Assembly (NCBI RefSeq): GCF_018332655.1
Contig: NZ_BOQL01000082.1
Span: 31,212-95,211 of the forward strand
DNA from: Actinoplanes auranticolor
GTDB lineage: Bacteria; Actinomycetota; Actinomycetes; Mycobacteriales; Micromonosporaceae
Direction: 5' to 3'
DNA: 64,000 nt
The notes under the pieces are model-generated. The model had not been told where the DNA came from and did no database searches. It saw nothing but the letters and a program-made list of their open reading frames with translations. Each line of letters starts with the position of its first letter. Position 1 is the first letter of the stretch. Positions 46,617 through 55,183 of this stretch are shown here, one piece after another. A program made the position numbers and the translations under genes.

Positions 46617-47657
46617 TCAGTGTGATCGGTAGGCCTTCGGCAGGCGCATGCCGCGCGCGGCCATCAGCTCGCGGACCCGGTCCGGATAGTTGGTGATGAT
46701 GCCGTCCACGCCCAGGTCCATGAGCGCCGCCACGGTTGCCGGGTCGTCGCAGGTCCACGGGATCACCTTCAGGCCGCGGTCGTGGGCCTGCCGCACCATG
46801 GCCGTGTCCGGGTAGAAGCGGAAGCCCGGGTCGCCCAGCTTGCCGTTCTGCGGGAAGCCGTAGACGGGCGACAGTGCCGTCACGCCCGGGACGGCGTCCG
46901 CCGCGCGGACGAAGTCGCCGTCGTAGTCGTCGGCGTCGATTCCGCCCAGCCAGGGCGAGGCGCCCGGCCGGCCCACCTGGAGGAAGTCGTAGTTGGTCAG
47001 GGCGACGAGTGGCCAGTGCGGCGCCAGCCGGTGCATCTCGCGCAGGGCACCCCAGTCGAACGACTGGATCGTCACCTGGCGCTGCAGGCCCGACCGGCGG
47101 ACCTCTTCGAAGACGCGGCGGACGAACAGCTTCCGGGGCGCGGTCTGCTCGGGCGCGCCCGCCTCCACCTTGGTCTCGATGTTCAGCGTCACGCCGTACG
47201 CGCGGTAGCGCTTGACGAGGGCGAACACCTGCCGCAGCTCCACCATCCGCAGGCCCTTGATCTGCTCCTGCTCCGGGTACTCGGGCAACTGCTGGAAGCC
47301 GCAGTCCATGGTCCGCAGCTGCGCCAGCGTCAGGTCCTTGACGTACCGGCCGACGTACGGGAAACGGAGGTCGCCCGGCGTGACCGGTGCCGTGTCGCGG
47401 CATTTGTGCGCGCTCACCTGCCGGTCGTGGGTCACCACGACCTTGCGGTCCCGGGTGATCTGGGTGTCCAGCTCCAATGTGCTGACCCCCAGCCGCAGCG
47501 CCTTGGCGAAGCCCTGCAGCGACCCCTCGGTGGTCATGCCGATGCCACCACGGTGCGCCTGCAGGTCGAAGCGGGCGGCCGGGAAGGCCAGGGCGGCTCC
47601 CGGCACGGCCAGCGCCGGTACGAACGCCAGGCTCGCGAGTAGGTGGCGCAGGGACAT
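46617..47657 (-). CDS. Secreted glycerophosphodiester phosphodiesterase
   Basis: 346 residues with a signal peptide (about 1-25). GDPD signatures: LQAHRGGIGMTTEGSLQGF (catalytic His-Arg and Glu), LELDTQITRDRKVVVTHD (ExD and second His), NIETKVE, then a TIM barrel ending in IPWTCDDPATVAALMDLGVD and GIITNYPDRV. It cleaves glycerophosphodiesters to glycerol-3-phosphate, helping phosphate or lipid recovery outside the cell. The start is ATG at 47657 with GAGG at good spacing; the longer open frame upstream has no signal peptide. Confidence 0.93.
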   Translation of the reverse strand: MSLRHLLASLAFVPALAVPGAALAFPAARFDLQAHRGGIGMTTEGSLQGFAKALRLGVSTLELDTQITRDRKVVVTHDRQVSAHKCRDTAPVTPGDLRFPYVGRYVKDLTLAQLRTMDCGFQQLPEYPEQEQIKGLRMVELRQVFALVKRYRAYGVTLNIETKVEAGAPEQTAPRKLFVRRVFEEVRRSGLQRQVTIQSFDWGALREMHRLAPHWPLVALTNYDFLQVGRPGASPWLGGIDADDYDGDFVRAADAVPGVTALSPVYGFPQNGKLGDPGFRFYPDTAMVRQAHDRGLKVIPWTCDDPATVAALMDLGVDGIITNYPDRVRELMAARGMRLPKAYRSH

Positions 47658-48278
47658 CGAAGCCTCAGTTTCTTCCGAGCGGGAGCCGTCGACGCTAAGC
47701 GCCGGTCGTGGCCGTGCTGTGAACGTTCCGGGAATGCATTCTGGGGCAATCGTGAACGGCGGTGTGTCCCGTACGCCGAGGCCATTGGAGGGTTTTGCGG
47801 CGTCCCGGCACGTCAATGGCCGCCACCCCGTCGTGCGACCGGAAAAGCCTGTCCCAACGGTGGATACGGGCATGGCCCGATCGACCTCGAAAACTCAGGA
47901 ATTCTGGTCGGCTGCGCGGCTAGTTGATCACCGTACGCTCCGTTGTGCAAGATCCACTGCGCCGCGTGACGCCTGCGCTCCGTGTCTGGTTTATTACGCC
48001 TTCATTAAGATCACTTAAGGAAATGCCCATGTCAACCGTCGCTTAACAGTTCAGTCAGCAATGTAGACGGACGTGGAAACAGGGACGGGAAATAGACGGT
48101 GCTAGCACTCCTGGATGGACCGGTCAACGGCTGAACCGGGTCAGCCACGGGACATCGAATGTCCCGGCGATCGTTGCTACCGTCCATCGTGGCTTGATTG
48201 TGGGCCACCTCCGGGATCGCTCTGTGTCAATTTTTTATCGACACCTGTGGTGATCCTTCCCTGCTCTGGAGGTCTTGG
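47658..48278 (+). promoter_or_regulatory. Long leader/intergenic region before the exopolysaccharide operon
   Basis: About 620 bases without a supportable gene and less GC-rich than its surroundings. An AT-rich stretch (47985-48060, TTTATTACGCCTTCATTAAG, CACTTAAGG) is the likely promoter. Downstream come a compact set of nested inverted repeats (48114-48188) and a GTGTC...GACAC hairpin with a T-rich loop (near 48225-48244), then the ribosome site GGAGG at 48268-48272. The size and structure suggest a regulated leader. Confidence 0.5.
48114..48188 (+). ncRNA. Candidate structured leader RNA (multi-branch fold)
   Basis: A closing stem of 7 base pairs (GATGGAC 48114-48120 with GTCCATC 48182-48188) encloses two perfect 6-base-pair hairpins, GGCTGA/TCAGCC (48129-48146) and GGGACA/TGTCCC (48149-48165), plus a weak third one (48167-48177). 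It lies about 90 bases before the deacetylase start. It does not match a tRNA or any riboswitch class I know. It could be a cis-regulatory element, or GC-rich chance pairing. Confidence 0.45.
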
Positions 48279-50420
48279 ATGGTCCCCACTCGTCCCGCGC
48301 GCCGTGGATCGACGCGCACCGCCCTCGTCGCGACGGCTGTCGTGACAGTGCTGATCGGCGCCTGGAGCCCGGCCGCCGCCCAGGCGACCGGCGCGCTCGG
48401 CAAGCCGGCCGCGCAACCGCCGAACGTGCCCGGCCTGGCCCAGGTCGCCCGGCCCACCGAGGCGCGCCCGGCCCCGCTGCCCAAGCGCTCCGGCAGCGTC
48501 AAGGTGGTCAAGCCGGCCAAGCCGGCCCGGGCCGCCGCCGCGGCGGCCGGTCTCAACGACCAGGTCGCCCTGCGCGCGCTGGTCATCGGCACCGACGCCA
48601 ACGACTTCGGCGTCGCCACCTGGAAGACCACATTGGACCGCGTCGGCGCGTCCTACGACGTGCTCTACGACGCCACCACGCCGCTGACCACGAGCACACT
48701 CGTGCGCCCGGACGGCGTCGGCCGCTACAACGCGATCCTGCTCACCAACAGCATGCAGGTCTACGAGTCGAACGGCAGTTACCTCAGCGGTCTCGACCCC
48801 GCGGAGTGGAACATCCTCTGGGCCTACGAGCGCAACTTCGGGGTCCGGCAGGCCGCCCTCTACACCAGTTACGGCACCTGGCCGGAGAACTACTGCCTCA
48901 CCTCCACCGGTGAGACCGGCGTCGGCAGCACCCCGATCAACCTGTCGCTCACCCCGACCGGCGCGGGCGTCTTCGACTACCTGAAGAGCTCGATCCAGAT
49001 CCCGCTGGTGCAGTCGTACGTCTACCGCACCGCGATCACCCCGGGCTGCAGTGCCGAGGCGACCATCACCAACGGCTCGGACGTCCTCGGCGTGCGCACC
49101 ACCTCGACCGACGGCCGCGAGCGGCTCGCGCTGACGTTCACCTCGAACCAGTACCTGATGCACTCCGACCTGCTGGTCTACGGCATGCTGCGGTGGGCCA
49201 GCAAGGGCATGTTCCTCGGCGAGCAGCGTCACCACCTCAACGTCGACATCGACGACTGGTTCAACGCCTCGGACCACTACTACCCGGACGGCCACGTCGA
49301 GTACACGCCCGGCTTCCAGGTCAGCGGGCACGACACCGTCAACCTCGACAACCAGCAGGCCGCGCTGCGCACCGCCCACCCGCAGGCCGCCGACTTCAAG
49401 CTCAACATCGCGTACAACGGCGCCGACATCGACCCGTTCGCCGGCAACACCTGCAGCCCGAACGGCGGCATCGCCGAGCTGACCGCGACCACCAAATGCC
49501 TCAAGGACAACTTCCGGTGGGTCAACCACACGCTGAACCATCCGGAGCTGAACCACACCGACTACGCCACCTCGTACGCGGAGATCAACGACAACCGGGC
49601 GGCGGGCAACGCGATCGGCCTGAACGCCCCCGACAGCGTGCTCAAGACCCCGGAGTACTCCGGCCTGGGCGTCTACAACCCGGACCCGGACGACGACACC
49701 AGTCCGCCGGTCGACCACGGACTCGCGGGCTCCAACCCGGAGCTGCTGCGGGCGGCCAAGGATCTGAACGTCAAGTACCTGCACGGCAACATGTCCTTCG
49801 CCAGTCACGTGCCGGCGAACCTCAACGCCGCCAAGGTGCATCCGCTGGAGCCGAGCATCTCGGTGGTGCCGGACTGGCCGACGAACATCGCGTACCACGT
49901 CACCACGCCGCAGGAGCAGACCGCCTTCTACAACTCCTTCTACGGTCCGGACGGCCGCTTCCCGTACTGGCCGCAGAACCTCACCTATGAGCAGATCATC
50001 GACTACGAGGCCGGCGTGGCCCTCGCTCACGTGGCGTCCGGCGCCATCTACGCGCACACGTTCCACATCGCCAACGTCCGGGACTACGGCGCCGGCAGGA
50101 CGCTGCTGACGGACTGGATCGACGCCGCGATGACCAAGTACGACGCGTTCTACTCCGTACCGCTGCTCAACCAGGACTGGCCCGCGCTGGCGGCGTACAC
50201 CTCGACCCGGACCGCGCACTTCGCGCAGCTCGGCGCGGGCGTGGACCCCGTCTACGACCGGTCCACCGGCAGCATCACGGTCACCTCGCCGGCCGCCGGC
50301 ACCCTGCAGATCAGCGGGGCCCAGGGCACCGGGGCCAGCACCTACGGCACCGATGTGACGACGACGCTCGCCCTCGCGGCGGACACCGCCGTCACGGTCA
50401 CCGCCGTCCCGCACCTGTGA
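48279..50420 (+). CDS. Agd3-like exopolysaccharide deacetylase (CE18-like)
   Basis: 713 residues with a signal peptide (about 1-35) and an Ala/Pro/Lys-rich linker to about residue 85. The next 220 residues are beta-rich, in the position of the CBM87-type domain. The deacetylase part follows with NVDIDDWF (321-328, metal/catalytic Asp) and HTLNHPELNH (H417, H421, H426), the two hallmarks of the polysaccharide deacetylase fold in Agd3-type enzymes. In Aspergillus, Agd3 deacetylates galactosaminogalactan. Here it heads a PelF-like operon and should remove N-acetyl groups from an exported aminosugar polymer (inference). The ATG at 48279 has GGAGG upstream. Confidence 0.82.
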   Translation: MVPTRPARRGSTRTALVATAVVTVLIGAWSPAAAQATGALGKPAAQPPNVPGLAQVARPTEARPAPLPKRSGSVKVVKPAKPARAAAAAAGLNDQVALRALVIGTDANDFGVATWKTTLDRVGASYDVLYDATTPLTTSTLVRPDGVGRYNAILLTNSMQVYESNGSYLSGLDPAEWNILWAYERNFGVRQAALYTSYGTWPENYCLTSTGETGVGSTPINLSLTPTGAGVFDYLKSSIQIPLVQSYVYRTAITPGCSAEATITNGSDVLGVRTTSTDGRERLALTFTSNQYLMHSDLLVYGMLRWASKGMFLGEQRHHLNVDIDDWFNASDHYYPDGHVEYTPGFQVSGHDTVNLDNQQAALRTAHPQAADFKLNIAYNGADIDPFAGNTCSPNGGIAELTATTKCLKDNFRWVNHTLNHPELNHTDYATSYAEINDNRAAGNAIGLNAPDSVLKTPEYSGLGVYNPDPDDDTSPPVDHGLAGSNPELLRAAKDLNVKYLHGNMSFASHVPANLNAAKVHPLEPSISVVPDWPTNIAYHVTTPQEQTAFYNSFYGPDGRFPYWPQNLTYEQIIDYEAGVALAHVASGAIYAHTFHIANVRDYGAGRTLLTDWIDAAMTKYDAFYSVPLLNQDWPALAAYTSTRTAHFAQLGAGVDPVYDRSTGSITVTSPAAGTLQISGAQGTGASTYGTDVTTTLALAADTAVTVTAVPHL

Positions 50421-50447
50421 CGGGCAGGACCTGGTAGAGGGGGGCCG

Positions 50448-52010
50448 GTGAAGATCGCGCTGGTGTCGGAGGGCACCTACCCGTACGCGATGGGCGGGGT
50501 CAGCGTGTGGTGCGAGCAGCTCATCAAGGGCATGCCCGACTACCGCTGGGATGTCGTCGCGCTCACCGTCGACGGCGCCGAGCAGTCCGTCTTCCCGGCC
50601 CCCACCAACCTCGACCAGGTCCACTCCATCCCGTTGTGGGGTGCGCGGCAACCCGGCCGCCGCCCCCGTCGGGGCTCGGGCCGCCGGCCCGGCGCCACCT
50701 TCACCGAGTCCTACGAGGTCTTCCTCCGGGCGCTCGTCACGCCCCTGGAGGCCACCCGCTCTGAGCAGAGCGCCGTCAGCCGCAGCATGTTCCTGCTCGC
50801 CCTGCGCGGCATGTTCGAGTACGCCAGCGACGGCGGCGACCTCAGCGGAGCACTGCTGTCCAACCAGGCCCTGACGATGATGCTGGACGCCTGGCGCGAC
50901 CTGCGCGTCGACGAGATCGGGCCGGCGCCCACGGTGGCCGACGCGGTGGAAGCGGCCTGGCTCATCGAGCACATGCTGCGCCCGCTGAGCGCCACCCCGG
51001 TCCGGGCCGACATCGTGCACTCCTCGATGAACGGGCTGGCCACGCTGGTCGGTATGACCGCGAAGTGGAAGCACGGCACCCCGCTGGTCATGTCCGAGCA
51101 CGGCATCTATCTGCGCGAGCGCTACATCGCCCACCTGCACGACGACGCTTCGCACCCGGTGCGGGTGCTGGTGCTCAGCTTCTTCCGGCAGCTGGCCGGG
51201 GCCGCGTACCTGATCACCGACGTGCTGGCCCCGCACTCCATGTACAACCGGCGCTGGCAGCTGCACAACGGCGCCGACCCGGAACGCATGTGGACCATGT
51301 ACAACGGCGTCGAGCCGGAGGAGTTCCCGGCCGCCACCACCGAGCCCGAGGTGCCGACGATCTCGTACATGGGCCGGGTCGACCCGCTCAAGGACCTGCA
51401 CACGCTGATCCGGGCGTTCGCGCTGGTCCGGGCCGAGATCCCGGAGGCGCGGCTGCGCATCTTCGGCGGCACGCCGGCGGTCAACCGGATCTACCACGAG
51501 AGCTGTGAGCGGCTCATCGAGGAGCTCGGCCTCACCGGTGCCGCGGTGCTGGAGGGCCGGGTCGGCAACGCCGTGGACGCGTACCACGCGGGCAGCATCG
51601 TCGCGCTGACCAGCATCTCCGAGGGTTTCCCGTACACGGTGGTGGAGGCGATGGCCTGCGGACGCCCGACCGTGTGCACCAACGTCGGCGGGGTCGCCGA
51701 GGCGGTCGGGGACACCGGCTTCGTCGTGCCGCCCCGCGACTACGCCGCGGTGGCCGAGGCGTGCGTGAAGCTGTTGCGCGACAACGAGATGCGCCGCCGG
51801 CTCGGCATCATGGCCCGGGCCCGGGTGCTCGAGCACTTCACGCTGCGGCGCTCGCTGGAGATGTACCGCAACGTCTACGAAGGACTCGCCACGCCGCTGA
51901 AGGCGTCCCCGCCGCCGCGGCACCTGCGCGGCCAGGCCCAGGGCCGGGTGGCCGTCCCGAAGCAGCGCGCCGCCGCGCAGCAGCTGCAGCTGGACGGTGA
52001 ATCCCGGTGA
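50448..52010 (+). CDS. PelF-like GT4 glycosyltransferase
   Basis: 520 residues, cytosolic, GT-B fold. The N-terminus IALVSEGTYPYAMGGVSVW matches the PelF/DUF3492 signature (EGTYP...GGVS.W). The C-terminal half is a GT4 domain with ISYMGRVDPLKDLHTLIRAF, RIFGGTPAVNRIY, VLEGRV and the ExxxxxE region SEGFPYTVVEAMACGRP. PelF polymerises UDP-GalNAc in Pel synthesis; the donor here is unproven. The start is GTG at 50448 with GAGGGGGG, 27 bases after the deacetylase stop. The stop overlaps the membrane-protein start (GTGA). Confidence 0.9.
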   Translation: MKIALVSEGTYPYAMGGVSVWCEQLIKGMPDYRWDVVALTVDGAEQSVFPAPTNLDQVHSIPLWGARQPGRRPRRGSGRRPGATFTESYEVFLRALVTPLEATRSEQSAVSRSMFLLALRGMFEYASDGGDLSGALLSNQALTMMLDAWRDLRVDEIGPAPTVADAVEAAWLIEHMLRPLSATPVRADIVHSSMNGLATLVGMTAKWKHGTPLVMSEHGIYLRERYIAHLHDDASHPVRVLVLSFFRQLAGAAYLITDVLAPHSMYNRRWQLHNGADPERMWTMYNGVEPEEFPAATTEPEVPTISYMGRVDPLKDLHTLIRAFALVRAEIPEARLRIFGGTPAVNRIYHESCERLIEELGLTGAAVLEGRVGNAVDAYHAGSIVALTSISEGFPYTVVEAMACGRPTVCTNVGGVAEAVGDTGFVVPPRDYAAVAEACVKLLRDNEMRRRLGIMARARVLEHFTLRRSLEMYRNVYEGLATPLKASPPPRHLRGQAQGRVAVPKQRAAAQQLQLDGESR

Positions 52011-53530
52011 GCCTGGACAGCGAGCTCGATCCCAACCGGCAGCGGCTCGGCTCGATCATGGCGGCGGCGGCGAAGAACCGCGAAGCCGGGCCGGGCGAGC
52101 ACACCGTGCTGCTGCCGCGGATCTCCACCGATCCGCTGGACGACCTGGTGGAACGGGTACGCCCGCAGCTCGGTCAGGCGGTCGACTCGCTGCACGTGGC
52201 CGCCGCCCTCGAAGCCGACGGGCTCACCGACCGCGGCGCCCGCGTCGAGTACGGCTACCACGACGTCTTCGCCCTGGCCACCGAGGTGTTCCGCCGGCTC
52301 GGCCCGCAGCTGCCCAAGCCCCGCGAAGCGACCGCCCGCGACCCGCGCGCCTGGCGGGAGAGCCTGCGCCTGATCGCCCACGGCCCGCTGTACGTGCTGC
52401 CCAGCACCGCGTTCCCGGCGGTGCTGGCGATCGTCGGGCGGCGCTCGCTGGTCCTCGGCCTCGTCCTGGCGAGCACGCTGGGCTGGGTGTGGGCCGGTGC
52501 CGCCGCGCACGGGGCGTACCGGATGCTCGGTCTGGGCCGGCCCCGCTCCGCCGCCCGGATCCTGACCGTCGCCGCCGCGGGCGCGCCGGTGGCCGGCGCC
52601 CTGGCCGGCGCGGCGCTGGTCCGGGTCACCGGCGGCGGGCCCGCCCTGGTCGCCATGATCACCTGCCTGGTGGCCTACCAGCTGACCAGCACCGTCCTGG
52701 TCTTCTACCGCCGCGAACGGTGGCTGGCCCTGGCCATGACCCCGGCCTTCCTGGTCGGCGCGGCGTACCTGATCCTCGGGCCCGGGCTCGAGACCTGGTC
52801 GGCCGGGGTGGCGGCGGGGTGCGTGCTCGCCGCCTTCTCGATTGCAGTGCTGCTCGCGGTCCACCACGGCCTGGCCGCAGCCGTGCGGGAGCCCTCGCTG
52901 CGGGTCGCGCTGCGGCCGGAGGTCCCGGCCCTGCTCGGGGTGAGCGCGTACGGGCTGTGCTCCGCGGTGCTGCTGCTGCACGCCGGGGCGCCGTACCTGC
53001 TGGGCCGGCTCGACATCGCCATCGCCGCCGCCCCGCTGATCCTGACCATGGGGGTGGTCGAGTGGCGCGCCGAGCGGTTCCGGCCGCAGGCGGTCGACCT
53101 CGTCCGGCGGGTCGAGCGCCCCCGCGAGTTCGTCCGCGGCGTGTGGCGGCTGCTGGCCCGGGAGGTGGCGATCTGCCTGCTGGCCCCGGCGGTCCCGGCG
53201 GTGGCGATGCTGGCGGTGCTGTCCGGGGCGGGCGTGCTGTCCGGCGCCGGGATCGTCATGACCGCGGCGCACGTCGCGCTCGGCGGCGCGTACCTGATGG
53301 CCTTCCTGCTCGCCGGGCGGGACCGCTTCGGCTGGCTGTGCGCCTCGATGCTCGCCGCCATCACCGTCCACGTGGGCCTGGGCGCGCTGCTCGGCGCCGC
53401 GCCGCTGCTGGGCCGTTCCGGCTCCGCGCTCCTGGACACCTCGCTCTACCTGGGCAGCGTGCTGCTGCTCCAGGCGCTCTTCGTGCTCGGCCTGGCCCCG
53501 ATCCTCGGCCAGGCCCGGCACTACCGGTAG
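52007..53530 (+). CDS. Polytopic membrane protein of the exopolysaccharide operon (PelG-like position)
   Basis: 507 residues. The N-terminal 120 residues are cytosolic and charged (VRPQLGQAVDSLHVAAALEA), followed by about 12 hydrophobic segments to the C-terminus (for example FPAVLAIVGRR, VLGLVLASTLGWVWAG, LVAMITCLVAYQLTSTVLVF, AAPLILTMGVVEWRAERF). Its place straight after the PelF-like gene, with a 4-base overlap, is that of PelG, the MOP-superfamily Pel exporter. I cannot confirm PelG homology by eye. I propose it is the polymer export or synthase partner. Confidence 0.7.
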   Translation: MSLDSELDPNRQRLGSIMAAAAKNREAGPGEHTVLLPRISTDPLDDLVERVRPQLGQAVDSLHVAAALEADGLTDRGARVEYGYHDVFALATEVFRRLGPQLPKPREATARDPRAWRESLRLIAHGPLYVLPSTAFPAVLAIVGRRSLVLGLVLASTLGWVWAGAAAHGAYRMLGLGRPRSAARILTVAAAGAPVAGALAGAALVRVTGGGPALVAMITCLVAYQLTSTVLVFYRRERWLALAMTPAFLVGAAYLILGPGLETWSAGVAAGCVLAAFSIAVLLAVHHGLAAAVREPSLRVALRPEVPALLGVSAYGLCSAVLLLHAGAPYLLGRLDIAIAAAPLILTMGVVEWRAERFRPQAVDLVRRVERPREFVRGVWRLLAREVAICLLAPAVPAVAMLAVLSGAGVLSGAGIVMTAAHVALGGAYLMAFLLAGRDRFGWLCASMLAAITVHVGLGALLGAAPLLGRSGSALLDTSLYLGSVLLLQALFVLGLAPILGQARHYR

Positions 53531-53558
53531 TACCGACACGTGGGGAGGCAGGTCAGCG

Positions 53559-54287
53559 ATGCACGCAGTGATCCTTGCCGGCGGCAAAGGCGTCCGGCTG
53601 CGGCCGTACACGACGGCGTTGCCCAAGCCGCTGATGCCGATCGGTGACAACCATTCGATCCTGCAGATCGTGCTGGATCAGCTCGCGTCGTTCGGCTTCA
53701 CGTCGGTGACGCTGGCGATCAACCATCTCGGCCCGCTGATCAGGGCGTTCGTCGGGGACGGGGCACGCTGGGGGCTGCGCATCGACTACGTCGAGGAGAA
53801 CGTGCCGCTGTCCACGATCGGGCCGCTGTTCGGCATCAAGCACACGCTGCCCGACGAGTTCCTGGTGATGAACGGCGACATCCTGACCGACCTCGACTAC
53901 GCCGCGCTGCTCACCGAGCACATCCTGGGCGGCCGTTCGCTGACGGTGGCCACCGCGGCGCAGACCCACAAGATCGATTTCGGGGTGCTCGACGTCGAGG
54001 AGGGCCGCATCGTGGGCTTCCGGGAGAAGCCGGTGCTCAGTTATCCGGTGAGCATGGGCGTCTACGGCATGTCCCGCAAGGCGCTCACGCCGTACCCTCC
54101 GGGTCTGCCGTTCGGCTTCGACCAGCTCGTGCTCGACCTGCTGGACCGCGGTGACCACCCGGCCACCTACCCCTTCGACGGCTTCTGGCTCGACATCGGC
54201 CGGCCCGAGGACTACGACGAGGCCAACCGCACCTGCGACACCCTGCTGCCGATCCTGCTCCCGCAGCGCTCCAAGGAACCCGTATGA
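53559..54287 (+). CDS. Sugar-1-phosphate nucleotidyltransferase
   Basis: 242 residues. NTP-transferase signature AVILAGGKGVRLRPYTTALP near the N-terminus with KPLMPIGD, the Mg-binding FLVMNGDILTDLDY and the terminal GFWLDIGRPEDYDEAN, as in RmlA/GDP-mannose pyrophosphorylase-like enzymes without a left-handed helix domain. It makes an NDP-sugar for the operon. The nucleotide and sugar are not determined. Its stop overlaps the epimerase start (ATGA, 54284-54287). Confidence 0.92.
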   Translation: MHAVILAGGKGVRLRPYTTALPKPLMPIGDNHSILQIVLDQLASFGFTSVTLAINHLGPLIRAFVGDGARWGLRIDYVEENVPLSTIGPLFGIKHTLPDEFLVMNGDILTDLDYAALLTEHILGGRSLTVATAAQTHKIDFGVLDVEEGRIVGFREKPVLSYPVSMGVYGMSRKALTPYPPGLPFGFDQLVLDLLDRGDHPATYPFDGFWLDIGRPEDYDEANRTCDTLLPILLPQRSKEPV

Positions 54288-55183
54288 GCCGGCGGGTCGT
54301 CCTGTTCGGCGCCTCCGGGTTCATCGGTGGCCACGTGCGCGCCGCTCTGGAGGCCGATCCGGAGGTCAGCGCGGTGATCTGTCCCGGCCGCCGCGACCAC
54401 GACTTGATCGACGGTGACCACCGCGGTCTGGTCCAGACCATCCTCGACGCCGCACCGACGGCGATCGTCAGCTGCGTGGGCCGCCTCGGCGGCACCGACT
54501 CCGAGCTCCTCCGGGGCAACACCCTGGTCGCGACCAAACTGCTGGAAGCGGTCGCCGCGGCCCGGCCCGGCGTGCGGCTGGTCCGGCTCGGCTCCGCCGG
54601 GGAGTACGGCGTGGTCGCGCACGGGCACGCCGTCACCGAGGACGATCCGCTGCAACCGGTGGCCGCGTACGGCGTCAGCCACCTCGCCGGGACCCGGCTC
54701 TTCCAGCTCGCCGGGGAGAACGGCCTGGTCGACGCCGTGTCGCTGCGCGTGTTCAACCCGATCGGCCCCGGGATGTCGGCGGAGAACATGCTCGGCCGCG
54801 CCGCCGAACGGATCCGGGCCGCGCTGGCCACCGGGGCGGACGAGATCACCATGGGGCCGCTGTCGGCGTACCGGGACTTCGTCGACGTCCGCGACCTCGC
54901 CGCGATGGTCCCGGCCGTGCTGCGCCCGCCGCAGCTGCGGCACCGGATCTTCAACGTAGGCAGCGGCCGTGCCGTCCGCTCGCGGGCCGCCGTGCAGCTG
55001 CTGGCCGAGACGGCCGGCTACCGCGGCGAGATCCGGGAGCAGGGCGCCGGCCCGCAGCGGTCGGCGGCCGTGGACTGGATCCAGGCCGACGTGCGCCGCG
55101 CCCGCGAGGAACTGGGCTGGACGCCGGCCCGCGACCTGGCCACCTCGATCAAGGACATCTGGGCGGCGGGTGAGGCCGGATGA
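54284..55183 (+). CDS. NAD-dependent epimerase/dehydratase with altered catalytic motif
   Basis: 299 residues, extended SDR. Nucleotide-binding GASGFIGG at residues 9-16; SAGEYG contributes the Ser/Thr position. The catalytic YxxxK is YGVSH here (AAYGVSHLAGT), so the lysine is replaced by His. Later motifs RDFVDVRDLAAM and FNVGSG are normal. It should modify the nucleotide sugar made by the preceding enzyme. The substitution may change chemistry or make it a reductase/binding protein. It is coupled at both ends by ATGA overlaps. Confidence 0.87.
   Translation: MSRRVVLFGASGFIGGHVRAALEADPEVSAVICPGRRDHDLIDGDHRGLVQTILDAAPTAIVSCVGRLGGTDSELLRGNTLVATKLLEAVAAARPGVRLVRLGSAGEYGVVAHGHAVTEDDPLQPVAAYGVSHLAGTRLFQLAGENGLVDAVSLRVFNPIGPGMSAENMLGRAAERIRAALATGADEITMGPLSAYRDFVDVRDLAAMVPAVLRPPQLRHRIFNVGSGRAVRSRAAVQLLAETAGYRGEIREQGAGPQRSAAVDWIQADVRRAREELGWTPARDLATSIKDIWAAGEAG

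Noticed and set aside
48114..48188. tRNA-like cloverleaf
   Set aside because: The size and the 7-bp closing stem are suggestive, but arm lengths, anticodon loop and T-loop order do not fit a tRNA.
48177..51923. Minus-strand open frame of 1248 codons opposite the deacetylase and PelF-like genes
   Set aside because: Same antisense GC artefact; plus-strand proteins have signal peptide, catalytic motifs and ribosome sites.
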